In this document: piece after piece, positions 54,511 to 64,000 of the stretch
Layout of the letters: each line of letters starts with the position of its first letter
How positions within the stretch are numbered: position 1 is the stretch's first letter
DNA from: Punica granatum
Lineage: Eukaryota; Streptophyta; Magnoliopsida; Myrtales; Lythraceae
NCBI RefSeq assembly: GCF_007655135.1
Contig: NC_045132.1
Location: forward strand, 25,290,354-25,354,353
Length of the DNA stretch: 64,000 nucleotides
Direction of reading: 5' to 3'
Translations under genes and position numbers: made by a program
Notes under the pieces: generated by a model
The model's input: only the letters and a program-made list of their open reading frames with translations
Told to the model about the DNA's origin: nothing
The model's database searches: none

Positions 54511-55695
54511 GGGTAAATTACATGGTTCAAAAAGTTTTACAAATATTTCAAGATGATATATATATTTTTTTTATTACTTGATAGTATAAAATATTTTAAA
54601 ACAGTTTCTTTGTACTACAAACCGTCAATTCATGATTGACGCCGTTAGCAAAATGCTAATGTGGCAAGAATATTATTGTAAAAAATATTTTAAAATTTTA
54701 AAACGACCTAAATTTTTTAGACTTTTTCAATTTTGCCCCAACCTTCTCTATCCCTCCACTGTTCATCGTCTTTCTCCTCCCCCTCCACGGTTCATCATCT
54801 CGCCGAGTCGAAGGCGACTCCTTGGGTGAGGACGGCTCGATCACTAGACCCTCCGATTTCCCAGTGGATCCGAATCGTTTGGGGAAAAGCCAAATTTTTC
54901 AGGCCTTAGCATTTCGGCGATTCTTCGAATCGACGAAGCACGACTTCTGCCCTACTCTTTCTCTCACGGTTTCTTCCAGAGGGCGAGTCCTCTGGAGGTC
55001 CTGACCAAAGGTGGCCGGCTCCGAAGCCAATCAGAACCGCAGCTCTAATTCACATCGAGACCCCCAATTCCATAAACCCTAAATCAGAAACAGAGCAAAT
55101 TCGATCAACATCACCTGAGCAAATTCAACCCAATTCCCCAGCGAGAGGCAACACCCACCAATGAACACGACCTAGGCAAATTCGACGAAGCACGACTTCT
55201 GAGGCTTTGGGAGTCCAAGAAGCGTGGCCTTGGACTTCGGATTGAAGGAGAAGCATTGGGAACTGAAGTTCGAGCTCGGAACCAGGCTCGGGTTCAAGTT
55301 GGTGGAGCTTTGGGATTGAACAGTGGAGGGGGCGGAGGAAGATGATGAACAGTGGAGGAGAGAGAGGGTTGGGGCAAAATTGAAAAAGTCCAAAAAATTT
55401 AGGTAGTTTTGAAATTTTAAAAACTTTGGAATTTTAATTAAAAGTTCGCCCGACCCCATTCGACCTGATCCAGTGATCCGGATGCCACATCAGTTTACTG
55501 TTGCAGCCACGTCAGAAAGGAGCTGACACGTAGTGAGCCACGTCAGAGTCGTTTGACGGCGTCAATGACGAATTGACGGTTTGTACTACAAAGAAACGGT
55601 TTCGAAACATTCTGTACCATCAAGTAGCAAAAAAAAACTTTTTATACCATCTTGAAACATTTGTAAAACTTTTTGAACCATTAGTGCAATTGACC
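54511..55695. mobile_element. Mutator-like non-autonomous element with long terminal inverted repeats
   Basis: The element is flanked by a 10-bp direct repeat TTAAACATAA (54501-54510 and 55696-55705). The ends are long inverted repeats (about 280 bp or more). The left end has TGGTTCAAAAAGTTTTACAA, GTACTACAAACCGTCAATT and TTTTTCAATTTTGCCCCAAC. The right end carries their complements at about 55660, 55570 and 55375. Between the arms is about 500 bp of GC-richer DNA with no transposase. The 9-10 bp duplication and long arms fit Mutator-like elements. The GC-rich core could be captured host sequence (Pack-MULE), but I do not recognise its source. Confidence 0.8.
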
Positions 55696-55739
55696 TTAAA
55701 CATAATAGTAGATCAGCGCCTAACATCTAGGCTGTGTGC

Positions 55740-55920
55740 TTAAAATATTGATTATTTGATAAAAATTTCAACTCCAGCAGGTTAGCTTCGAGCGGAGCTC
55801 CACGGCGCAATCCCGTAATTTCATATCCTTAATCAGAACTCGTACGGTTCTCTGCAGGTAGTATCAGGTCGATGATTGGTTTCTATGGTGAAACGGCAGT
55901 CTGAAGCAGATGCAGGATAA
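55740..55920 (-). pseudogene. FBD F-box C-terminal fragment, unit IIb
   Basis: It matches the last exon of the unit I F-box (pieces encoding an SPEKL...-like FBD end and PAGVE) with indels, then runs directly into a PPR 5' fragment. It is an extra short unit in the array. Confidence 0.65.
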
Positions 55921-56090
55921 TCTAATAGCTTTCTTGTCACCATCCCAAGGTTCTTCTTGGAACATGCTAAGGTTTTGCACAGAGGAGATAATTAAATAGG
56001 AAGAAGAGTTTCCGGAGTTCACCACACCGAGCCGGTTAGTCGTCACGGAAGAACTTATCGAAAAAGAAATAATAATCTGTCATCGCGCGA
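55921..56090 (-). pseudogene. PPR 5' fragment and flank, unit IIb
   Basis: ATAGCTTTCTTGTCACCAT corresponds to the first codons of the PPR gene (M-V-T-R-K-L side). It is followed by its upstream flank (GAGGAGATAATTAAATAGG, GAGCCGGTTAGT). No PPR repeat remains. Confidence 0.65.
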
Positions 56091-56169
56091 GGGATTGTAT
56101 CACTAAAAAAATAAAAACAGCGATACATGAGAATAGATTCCGGTGCAATATTTAAACAGCACGCTTAAT

Positions 56170-57585
56170 TACTGATTATAGGATAACCAGTTCAACTCCC
56201 GCAGGTAGCTTCGGCCTGAGCTTCATCGCGCGTTCCGCAATTTCATACCCTCAGTCAGAGAGATTTCAACGGGTAGTATCGCCAGGTCGATGATTAGCTT
56301 CTCCGGTGAAACAGCAGTCTGGAGCGGATGCAAGATGAGCTGATTCTCACCCTTGAGACCCCAAAACCCTACGTATTTAATCACCCGCAGATGTTGAAGA
56401 CGGCGTTCTCTTTTGCTTTCCTTGCGCCTCGTTTTGGGAAAGCCCGTGCAGTCGAAACATCCCTGCCCAACACAATTACTTCTATCATTTGATGATCAGA
56501 ATCAATTCAAATGCACCGGAAAAATATGTAATAGCGCCCATTGTTAGCAATTTGTAATTGCATTCTCACACGCATTGATAGGAACCGCAGGAAAGGAGCC
56601 TTCCTTATCAGGAAATTCATATCATAGAGATCAATTCTTTAGGAATCAATGTCGACTAGCACTGTCAAGTGCTTGATCTCGGGAGGTCTCAGGATAATGG
56701 TCTCCAGTGGCTCCTCCCGATCCTGTCAAAGCCGTGCGCAAACATATTAGCAAAGGAGTGAAATTGTTGACGTTAAGTTTTTATGTGTGACGAACTTACT
56801 AACCCAAGACCACTTCCATTGCAATGGAATAAGGAGCAAATCTACCTGCGTGAAGTAGCTCGACCGTGAAGGGAAAGCAAGATGCAGGGTGTCTGTATAT
56901 CCACCGATGTATAGATCAACAAGCTATAGAGCGCACTTGAAGTGCAAGGCGGTTCATCCTTTCTGGGATCCGTAACAGCAGAATGAGCCTCCGGGGCAGA
57001 GATGAAAATAGTTTCCAAGTTCGAGCTGAAGGATATGTCCAGGCTCTTCAGCCGCAGAGGAGGACCAATGACCTTGAGATCAGTCAGAGTCCTGGACCTC
57101 CTGACTCGCAATTTCTCCAGCAACTTGCACGTCGAGAAGAAACAAACAGTTGTTCCAAGGTGATGTCAACGTGATTCAGACAGGAGATTTCAATTGCCCA
57201 GTGCTCGACAAGAGCCCTGGCTGCAAAATCGGGAAAGAACATTTTCTGCATTCTTTTGATCCATACCGCTGAAGGCAGCTCAAATCGAGATGTTGAGCCC
57301 CCTTCTCCACTGCAAACTGGACCCAAGAACCAAAGTCCCGGGAATGCCGGGGCCTGGGCCGCTGCAACGTCTTGGTTCACCCAACGGATATACTTGGGCA
57401 TTTCGCCCTCGTGGTTTATGGGATGGTCTAGAGTGCCCAATGAAATGACGAACTCCAGGTTTGGGATATTCAGCCAGAGGTATCTCCATCTGCGAGAAAG
57501 GATGCTAGTCCTCGCGGCTTCTTTCATTGTCAGAAGAGAAAGTACGAGAATGAGAACTTCATCGGGCAGGGATTCAATCTGCAGA
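56170..57585 (-). pseudogene. F-box/LRR (FBD-type) gene, unit II
   Basis: It reads LQIESLPDEVLILVLSLLTM, KEAARTSILSRRWRYLWLNI, PNLEFVISLGTLDHPINHEG, then SWVQFA-type and LNHVDITLEQL sequence. A frameshift follows near 57140 and LEKLRVRRSRTLTDLKVIGP resumes. A TAG sits at about 56930, where unit I has TGA. The start codon of unit I (ATG GGA ATA TAT) has become TTG TGA ATA AAT. The C-terminal exon ends near 56180. Three independent lesions make it dead. Confidence 0.82.
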
Positions 57586-59640
57586 TTTATTCACAATAAA
57601 TAATGATAATTAGTATGAGACACGATACATGAGCACAGTCCTAACCTAAAAATGTTTAGCTAGGCGGACCTTTGTCGAAAGTTGTATGAACAATTCAACT
57701 GATGCAAAATTTCTGCCTTTGAGGACATAAGTACATGACTCTAGAAAGATCAGCATCAATCAGGTTACAACATTACAGTAAGTGGCCGCCTCACTGAAAC
57801 GTACTTGAGGTCGTCCCGGCGACGGAGGAGAAGAAACCCTTGGTCTTTCGTCCATCAAACAAATTAAGCTGAGCAAAGCAGTTGACAAGGCAACCTGCAA
57901 ACTGATTCCTGCTAAAAGGAACAGGATGAGAAACAACAATATGCCAAGTTTCCGTAAAAACTCAGATAAGATGAAAAAATATTCCTTCTAAATTAATGGC
58001 TAAAAAGCTTTCGGTCGAGACTCCAATTAATACGCTAAGCTTAAAATCCTATTGAGTTATCGGACCTTATTGACAAGCTCAAATTTGGTAGAGAATATCC
58101 CAATCGATCTCTCTACTATTTTCTCAAATTAAATTAAATTAAATTTATGGAGGAAAGGAAGGCATGTGCATGCATCCATCCGAAATATGTACGTACAGAG
58201 CTGCACTGCGACTGCTTGATCGGGAAACAATCAAATCTTCAGTTAGAGTAATAACCAAATATCACAATATCAGGAAATAATCTCTATACACTTTGCTTCA
58301 GATGGAACTCGACTACTTACGACGAAATCATTGATCATCAGCGGAATTTACCTACTCGAATTAAGTGTAAGGTGAATAATTCGGTTGAAGACCTTATACA
58401 TATAAATCGAGTCAATGAAGTTTCTTAAAGGACTACCATTATAATTTGTCATATCAGATGGTTTTAGAAGATTTAAACCCCGTAAAAGATTTAGATGGGA
58501 AAATGAGCGAACAATCCAATTCTTTTTTCCTTTTCCTTATATTAATATCGTGAAACCCGTGTGTTGCACATGATAACACATGATCTTACATAAAATTGGA
58601 GAATCAAAAATTTTACAAAAAATTTATGCATGAAAAAGAAAACTCACATGCATGTGAAAATTGAAAAACTTACGTGTAGTGGTAGCAATATTTTCTTAGA
58701 GGATTAGTCTCGATTTATGTGTGGTACTTCTGTTATTTATAATATTTTCATACAAAATATAGTATGGATAACAGATCATATCTATATCTATATCTATATC
58801 TATAAAAAAAAAGATATATTTACTTTTTAAGCAAATATATAACATCATTATATTTATGAAAAAATATGATCGAATTTATTTATTTGGTAAGCATATTTGA
58901 TCTCATGTGATTTTTCTTATTTGGATCTTTTCTTAAAGTATTTAAAAAAAATTCAAAAAACCGACAAAACGATAACATGTCTCATAAATCTACATCTACA
59001 TGTTTAAAGAAAATAGAAAATCCATTTTCAAAAAACTCAAAATATTGATCAATCCCACAAATATATATTTATATGTCTCAAAATATTTAAAAAAATTTTA
59101 AAAAGTTTTCTAAGAAAAGCTTAGAATACCAAGAAATAACAATCAATCACACAAATCCATATTTACACGTTTCAAAATTATACAAATTCCTTTCTAGAGA
59201 AAGCTAAAAAACAGAGAAAATAATGACCGATCTCACACATGTATATCTATATATTCTAAAAAAATCGAGAATTCCGTTCACCAATGTGGGTGTTGTGAGG
59301 CCATCTACATAAAATATTTTTATTTCTTAAAATATTCACAATACATTATAAAATAGTATTTAGTAGAGACACGCAACACATGAGTGTAATCCCGGCCTAA
59401 AGTATATTTAGGCTGAGCTTTGTCGAAAGCTGCATGAACGATTCAACCAACTTATAAAGAAAGCCTCGCTCTTGTCATCCATCGAATGAATTAAAGAGTC
59501 AAGGCGGCGTGCAAATTAGTTTCTGTGGTATGATATTAATGAGATGAGAAACAACAATACTGCAAGCATATGTCAGTAAGATCACAAATCATCCGAGAAA
59601 CTGCTCAAAACGTTCGCACGAGGCCGGAGAATGGAAGATG
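57586..59640. other. array flank and AT-rich spacer
   Basis: 57640-58160 and 59390-59580 are copies of the F-box upstream flank. 58500-59380 is AT-rich with no gene. A (TATCTA)n-type microsatellite lies at about 58777-58803. Confidence 0.55.
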
Positions 59641-59754
59641 CTATGGAGGGGAACAAGCAGTATCCATAGAGCCCGGGAGCGTTCAACCGGAAACGGAGGG
59701 AAGAACAAATATATTTGGCGATGCTCCTCCTTATTTGCAAGAGATCGATTTAGT

Positions 59755-59890
59755 CATCACATGCGTCGCCCGTGCTTGATTTGTCGATCAAGCGCTCGTT
59801 GTATGTACTGTTCATATAATACCCTCGCCCGGTTTGCAGCCCACCAGTTTTCTGCTTCCCTCTCAGTAAATCGCTTTCTGACTGCACCCC
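59755..59890 (-). pseudogene. BRX-domain gene tail, array copy 2
   Basis: The minus strand reads ENWWAANRARVLYEQY and, after a 4-nt insertion, NERLIDKSSTGDACDD and a stop. The WWAANRARVYEQYN...DKSS pattern marks the BRX C-terminus. The insertion is shared with copy 3. Confidence 0.65.
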
Positions 59891-60004
59891 GTTATGAACC
59901 TCGGATAAGCATTTTACTGAATGTCACCCGCTCACAGTCTCGTTTTAACAGTAATGTGGTAAGTATTAGAGTCAATTTGAGGCATACATCAGATATGAAG
60001 CTTT

Positions 60005-60253
60005 TTAAAAGATATAAATGTACCTGAATCGAACTTGTTTGAGATCTTTGCCACCTCCTCCGCGTGAGGCGGTAAAGGTGATATATATGCCAGGTTGATC
60101 TTGTTCGACCCATTCAAATTCTTTGGGGAAGATCAGATATCGCCATCTGCGAGGGAGGATGCTCGTCCTCACGGCTTCTTTCATTATCAGAAGAGAAAGT
60201 ATGAGGACGAGGATGTCATCATGCAGGGAGTCAATGCCTATCTGCAGATTCAT
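60005..60253 (-). pseudogene. FBD F-box 5' fragment, unit III
   Basis: MNLQIGIDSLHDDILVLILS, LLIMKEAVRTSILPRRWRYL then loses homology (IFPKEFEWVEQDQPG). Only the F-box remains, and the following about 20 codons are of unknown origin. The same truncation point occurs in unit IV. Confidence 0.75.
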
Positions 60254-60332
60254 TATAGATACAATCTTGATTTAAGAAATTTTTAAATCTTGGAGTAGAT
60301 GTTGAAGAATATTATTTCATTTATATTTCCAG

Positions 60333-60563
60333 CTAACTAAATATCGAGGGAAGATATGTAGATATTTTAAGAACATCCTGGAGGTTCGAGAAAGACGAGG
60401 TCGACGGAGTCATAGAAATGGCAGGAGAAGTAGCGGTTGACGAGGCTCTTGGACACAGGACAATGTTGTAGACATGATCTTTTGATGGGGCAAGTTTGCC
60501 CTGTGACAGCGACCGGTTAGCAATGCATGTCTTTAGGAAATCTGAGAGATTTCTTGTCACCAT
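60333..60563 (-). pseudogene. PPR N-terminal fragment, unit III
   Basis: MVTRNLSDFLKTCIANRSLS and QGKLA match the first 26 residues of the intact PPR gene. Homology then continues with frameshifts (a piece matching residues 40-60) and stops. Confidence 0.8.
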
Positions 60564-60839
60564 TCCGAGGTTCGTTCATGGAACATTGCCATGATTTTGC
60601 ACAGTAGAAATAGATAAATAGGGAGAGGCCAATTTTCCCAGTTCACCGTATCGAGTCGGTTATTTCTTACGAAAAAATTTATTGGCTGAGCTGAGAGTTC
60701 CACGTTAGATGTGAACCGAGCATGATGTAAAACAGGCATTGCAGTACCAATCCATACTTCATCTAATACGCATCTACTAAAATTAATTTATGTTTCCGGA
60801 AAAAAGGAAAGGAGAAAAAAGCGAAATATTAGTCGAGGA

Positions 60840-61400
60840 CTGATTAGATGACATCCAGTTGAATTCCTGCTGGTAGCATTGCTACGAGCGCCATTGCTCG
60901 CTCTCTCGCCTTCTCAGAATCCACAATGATGTTCCCTGGCTGTCAGAGGGGCATCGGGTCCTGAAAATCGATGATCAGCTTCTCCGGTGAAACGGCAGTC
61001 TGGAGCAAATGCAGGATGAGCTGTTCATCACCCCTGAAACCACGAAAACCTACGTATTTAGCCATCCTCAGATGTTGAAGAGGGTGTTTTGGTTTCAGTT
61101 TCCGGCGCCTCGCATCTTGAAATTGCATGCAGCAACGGGCCTGCCCAGCACAAGTACTTCCATCATTAGATCAAAAATCAATTCAAAGGCACAGTCAAAG
61201 TATGTAATGGCCAGGCTGCAACATCGGGAAAGAACAGTTTCGGCGTTTTTTTGAGCCATTCCCCTGAAAGCAGTTCAGCTCGAGATGTTGAGCCCCCTTC
61301 TCCAATGCAAACTGGACCCAGGAACAGACCTCGTGCGAATGCCTGGAATTGGAATTGGAATCCTCCTCTACTCCATTCCAGTTTAATAAGGACAAATATA
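60840..61400 (-). pseudogene. FBD F-box middle and C-terminal fragments, unit III
   Basis: 61395-61205 encodes CSWVQFALEKGAQHLELNCF and SFPMLQPG, like the middle of units I and II. 61070-60846 encodes VGFRGFRGDEQLILHLLQTA and VSPEKLIIDF, then LPAGIQLDVI and a stop. The LRR section between them is deleted. Confidence 0.75.
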
Positions 61401-62319
61401 AATATATTATGTATATGATTTATGAGGAATTTATTATTAAAAAATTAATTATAATGATGGTTAAGAAAGAGTGGATGTGAACAATTAGTATTAAATAGGA
61501 GAAAAATATAAATAAATATATATATATATATAAATGTAAAAATATCTAGATAATTTATTATTAAAAATTAGTTATAATAATAATCTGAAAAAAGGTATAA
61601 GTGAGAATTTATTATTATATATGAGAAAATAACAAAAAAAAAAGTAACAATTTTGTTGTTGAACCGAAGAAAGAATAGAGTGAAGTGGAGGGGAGTATGA
61701 TATTTATTTCGAAAAAAAATGCCACCCAATTTTTAAGTTTTAAAAAATGATTTCGTCCATCAATTCAATCCATCTGTCCTCCTGCCTTTAAAAATAACCT
61801 AACAGCATTAAGAAAAAGATTAAAGAAAAAAAAATTTGAAAAAAATAGTTTTCTTTTTTTAAAGAATTTGAACCTAAATAGCTGGGCGATGGGGATCAAC
61901 TCTTCCTAAAATCCCCAACTCTTCCTTGTCCCACACGCTTTGTTTAAAATCAAACTAAACTACTAATGGAATTTGCATACTCGAGTCGAGCATTTAATAT
62001 CATATAGTTTTGCTAAATACTGTAAGCGTGAGGTGAACAATATTTCAATTCAAGCCCATATTAAATTGAATTTAAAAGGAAAAAAAAAAATCTGATTCTT
62101 TCTTGGGGGATTATCATTGTAATTCATCATGTCATATGGTTTTGGAAGATTCAAACCTTCGTATAAGATTTTAATGAGGAAAAGAACAAACATGAAAGTA
62201 TGAGATCTTTGTTCGTTAAGATATTCTTTTCCTCTATCTCAGAGTCGAAATATGGCGCAATAATCCTTCGTATATATTAGAGTTTGTGTCCATGCAACGA
62301 GCCAAAACATATCGACAAG
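61401..62319. other. AT-rich spacer without genes
   Basis: Runs of A and T, a (TA)n tract near 61518-61532, and no coding frame. The part from about 62100 (GATTATCATTGTAATTCATC) is again array flank, compare 50905 and 58440. Confidence 0.55.
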
Positions 62320-62409
62320 GCCCCGAACAAGCAGTATCCATAGAGCCCGGGAGCATTCAACCGGAAATGGAGGGAAGAACAAATATATTTGGCGATGCTC
62401 CTCCTTATT

Positions 62410-62560
62410 TGCAAGAGATCGATTTAGTCATCACTTGCGTCGCCCGTGCTTGATTTGTCGATCGAGCGCTTGTTGTATGTACTGTTCATGTAATACCCTC
62501 GCCCAGTTTGCAGCCCACCAGTTTTCTGCTTCCCTCTCAGTAAATCGCTTCTGACTGCAC
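62410..62560 (-). pseudogene. BRX-domain gene tail, array copy 3
   Basis: ENWWAANWARVLHEQY, then the shared 4-nt insertion, then NKRSIDKSSTGDASDD and a stop on the minus strand. It is the sister of the copy at 59755-59890. Confidence 0.65.
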
Positions 62561-62786
62561 CCGGTTATGAACCTCGGATAAGCATTTTACTGGATGTCAC
62601 CCGCTCACAGTCTCGTTTTAACAGTAATGTGGTAAGTATTAGAGTCAATTTGAGGCATACATCAGATATGAAGCTTTTTAAAAGATACAAAAGTACCTGA
62701 ATCGAACTTGTTTGAGATCTTTGCCGCCTCCTCCGTGTAAGGCGGTAAAGGTGATATATATGCCAGGTCGATCTTGTTCGACCCAT

Positions 62787-62926
62787 TCAAATTCTTTGGG
62801 GAAGATCAGATATCGCCTTCTGCGAGAGAGGGATGCCCGTCCTCGCGGCTTCTTTCATTATCAGAAGAGAGAGTATGAGGACGAGGATGTCATCATGCAG
62901 GGAGTCAATATCTATATGCAGATTCA
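62787..62926 (-). pseudogene. FBD F-box 5' fragment, unit IV
   Basis: MNLHIDIDSLHDDILVLILS, LLIMKEAARTGI then a frameshift relative to unit III. Only the F-box part is left. Confidence 0.75.
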
Positions 62927-62940
62927 TTCCCGTGATAATA

Positions 62941-63970
62941 TTAGTAAAGACACGCATAATATTTAGGCTGAGCTTTGTCAAATGCTCGTATGAGCTACGA
63001 TTCAACGTAAAAACACGGCTTCGCAGGACGTATAAGTACATTATTTTAGACAGATCAGCATCAATCAAGTCACAACATCGACGGAGGAGCAGAAAGCGTC
63101 TCTCTTTTGTCCATCAAATAAAATAAGCAGAATAAAACAGTTGTCAAGGCAGCCTGCAAATTGATTTCTGCTGTAAGTAACAAGAAGAGAAAAAAAAAAA
63201 AAAACAATACTGCAAATTTGCTTCTACAAGATCATAAGACCACAGGGAATGACTCGAAGCTTCAGTTGAGACTCCAATACAGCAAGTTTAAACTCAGATC
63301 ACGTCGTTGAATGAAGCCGCAACATTCTACCCCAGTAGAATAAGATTTTGGAGAGAATATCTCTTCCATCGCTGTACTTTCTTCCCCTCCCTTCGATCGC
63401 ACTCACCGCCCCTGGGCCACCTTCTCCCTGGGCAAGGTCGCTAGAGGAAGGTGATGACTCTGAAACTTCAAGGACGGAAGTGATGGTTGTGCCAAACAGT
63501 AGGGAACGAGAGATAAGCATTCATTCATAAACTCTCTCTTTTTTTCTTTTTTTTTCTTTTTTGCTTTGGTTTGAATTTACAGAGGCAGCACAGCTTCTCT
63601 CAATCTTCAATTTCTGAAGGGTAAAAGCCATTTACATTTCTCAACCCCAAAAAGAAGGGAAAAAAAAAATTACAAATGGATTCTAAGATCAGGTGAAGAA
63701 ATTCAAAGTGAGGAAAAGAAAAGGGGAAACCCTCTATTGCTCCCGAGTCCCAACTACTCAACTACGGTACCAAATCATACTTGCATACAACATGCCGAGC
63801 CCCCAACTTAAGTTGATGATATCATATGCCATCTCCCCGTATGAAGCTGATATCTCCAAAAAATCGGTTAAAACAAAAATGAGATCTCATTTACAAAAAA
63901 GAAAAAAGAAAAAAAAAAAAGAAGAATAATATTTTCGTTGTAAGATCCTCCGTGCCTGCGAGAGATTGAT
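62941..63970. other. array flank and 3' region of the edge gene
   Basis: 62960-63370 repeats the F-box flank and receptor 3' flank. 63800-63970 matches 51160-51240 (ATTGATCTAG and ATGCCATCTCC blocks) and is the 3' UTR side of the BRX gene at the edge. T- and A-rich tracts occur at 63538-63560 and 63895-63922. Confidence 0.55.
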
Positions 63971-64000
63971 CTAGTCGTCACTTGCGCCGCCAATGCTTGA
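63971..64000 (-). CDS. BRX-domain protein, last codons only (cut by the window edge)
   Basis: The final minus-strand codons read SSIGGASDD and a TAG stop. In the three damaged copies to the left this tail follows WWAANRxRVYEQYN..DKSS, the C-terminus of BRX-domain proteins such as the PH-RCC1-FYVE-BRX family. Here the tail is undamaged, so the source gene probably lies just to the right on the minus strand. Only nine residues are inside the window, so the assignment rests on the copies. Confidence 0.5.
   Translation of the reverse strand, partial: SSIGGASDD

Larger units (their letters stand above)
59648..60260. repeat. duplicated segment, partner of 62330-62940
   Basis: About 610 bp, from AAGCAGTATCCATAGAGCCC to the F-box start, recurs at 62330-62940 in the same orientation with only scattered differences. 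It contains a BRX tail and an F-box 5' end. Confidence 0.9.
62330..62940. repeat. duplicated segment, partner of 59648-60260
   Basis: Same order as the left copy: leader, BRX tail, AT-rich join, truncated F-box. Differences are mainly single-base changes and 1-2 nt indels. Confidence 0.9.

Overview
This is nuclear DNA from a dicot angiosperm. The genes are split by short GT-AG introns, the spacers are AT-rich, and the proteins are plant ones: phytochromobilin synthase, the CHR5 remodeller, a CYP94, PATRONUS, PLS-class PPR, FBA and FBD F-box, and UGT76. I cannot name the species. Nothing looks bacterial, viral or organellar. No tRNA, rRNA or CRISPR was found.

Left part (1-21 kb). A 12-exon pseudouridine-5'-phosphate glycosidase gene (minus, 1887-4769) carries an N-terminal peroxisomal PTS2 motif, one GC-AG intron and one intron with U12-type signals. 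An internally deleted LINE (4942-7201) with a 19-bp target-site duplication sits about 30 bp upstream of its TATA box. HY2 (minus, 8133-10622) follows. Next comes a cluster of FBA-type F-box copies A to D, mostly broken. Three of them are linked to copies of an 81-aa two-exon gene whose intact version is at 20378-20703. A decayed copy of the HY2 5' region and a UGT76-like pseudogene are interspersed.

Middle part (21-44 kb). CHR5/CHD1 fills 21.8-33.8 kb (minus) with a 5'-UTR intron. After an AT-rich, repeat-bearing spacer come an AUF-like F-box gene, a dead RNase H relic, a two-exon CYP94 P450 and a four-exon PATRONUS/securin-like gene.

Right part (44-64 kb). The standout is a three-exon gene (44130-47024) predicted to encode an 882-aa chimeric receptor: signal peptide, EXORDIUM-like ectodomain, two CUB-like domains, a transmembrane helix and a degenerate kinase lacking the HRD and DFG aspartates. 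From there to the right edge the DNA is a scrambled array of duplicated pieces: tails of that receptor, PPR genes (one intact, related to At5g27110), FBD F-box pseudogenes, and C-terminal tails of a BRX-domain gene that continues beyond the right edge. A Mutator-like element with long terminal inverted repeats (54511-55695) is inserted in the array.

The housekeeping genes (nucleotide salvage, phytochrome chromophore, chromatin remodelling, cell cycle, P450) look single-copy and intact. The F-box, UGT, PPR and receptor material shows local birth-and-death duplication. Exon joins were worked out by reading splice signals and checking codon phase. CHR5 exon ends are approximate.
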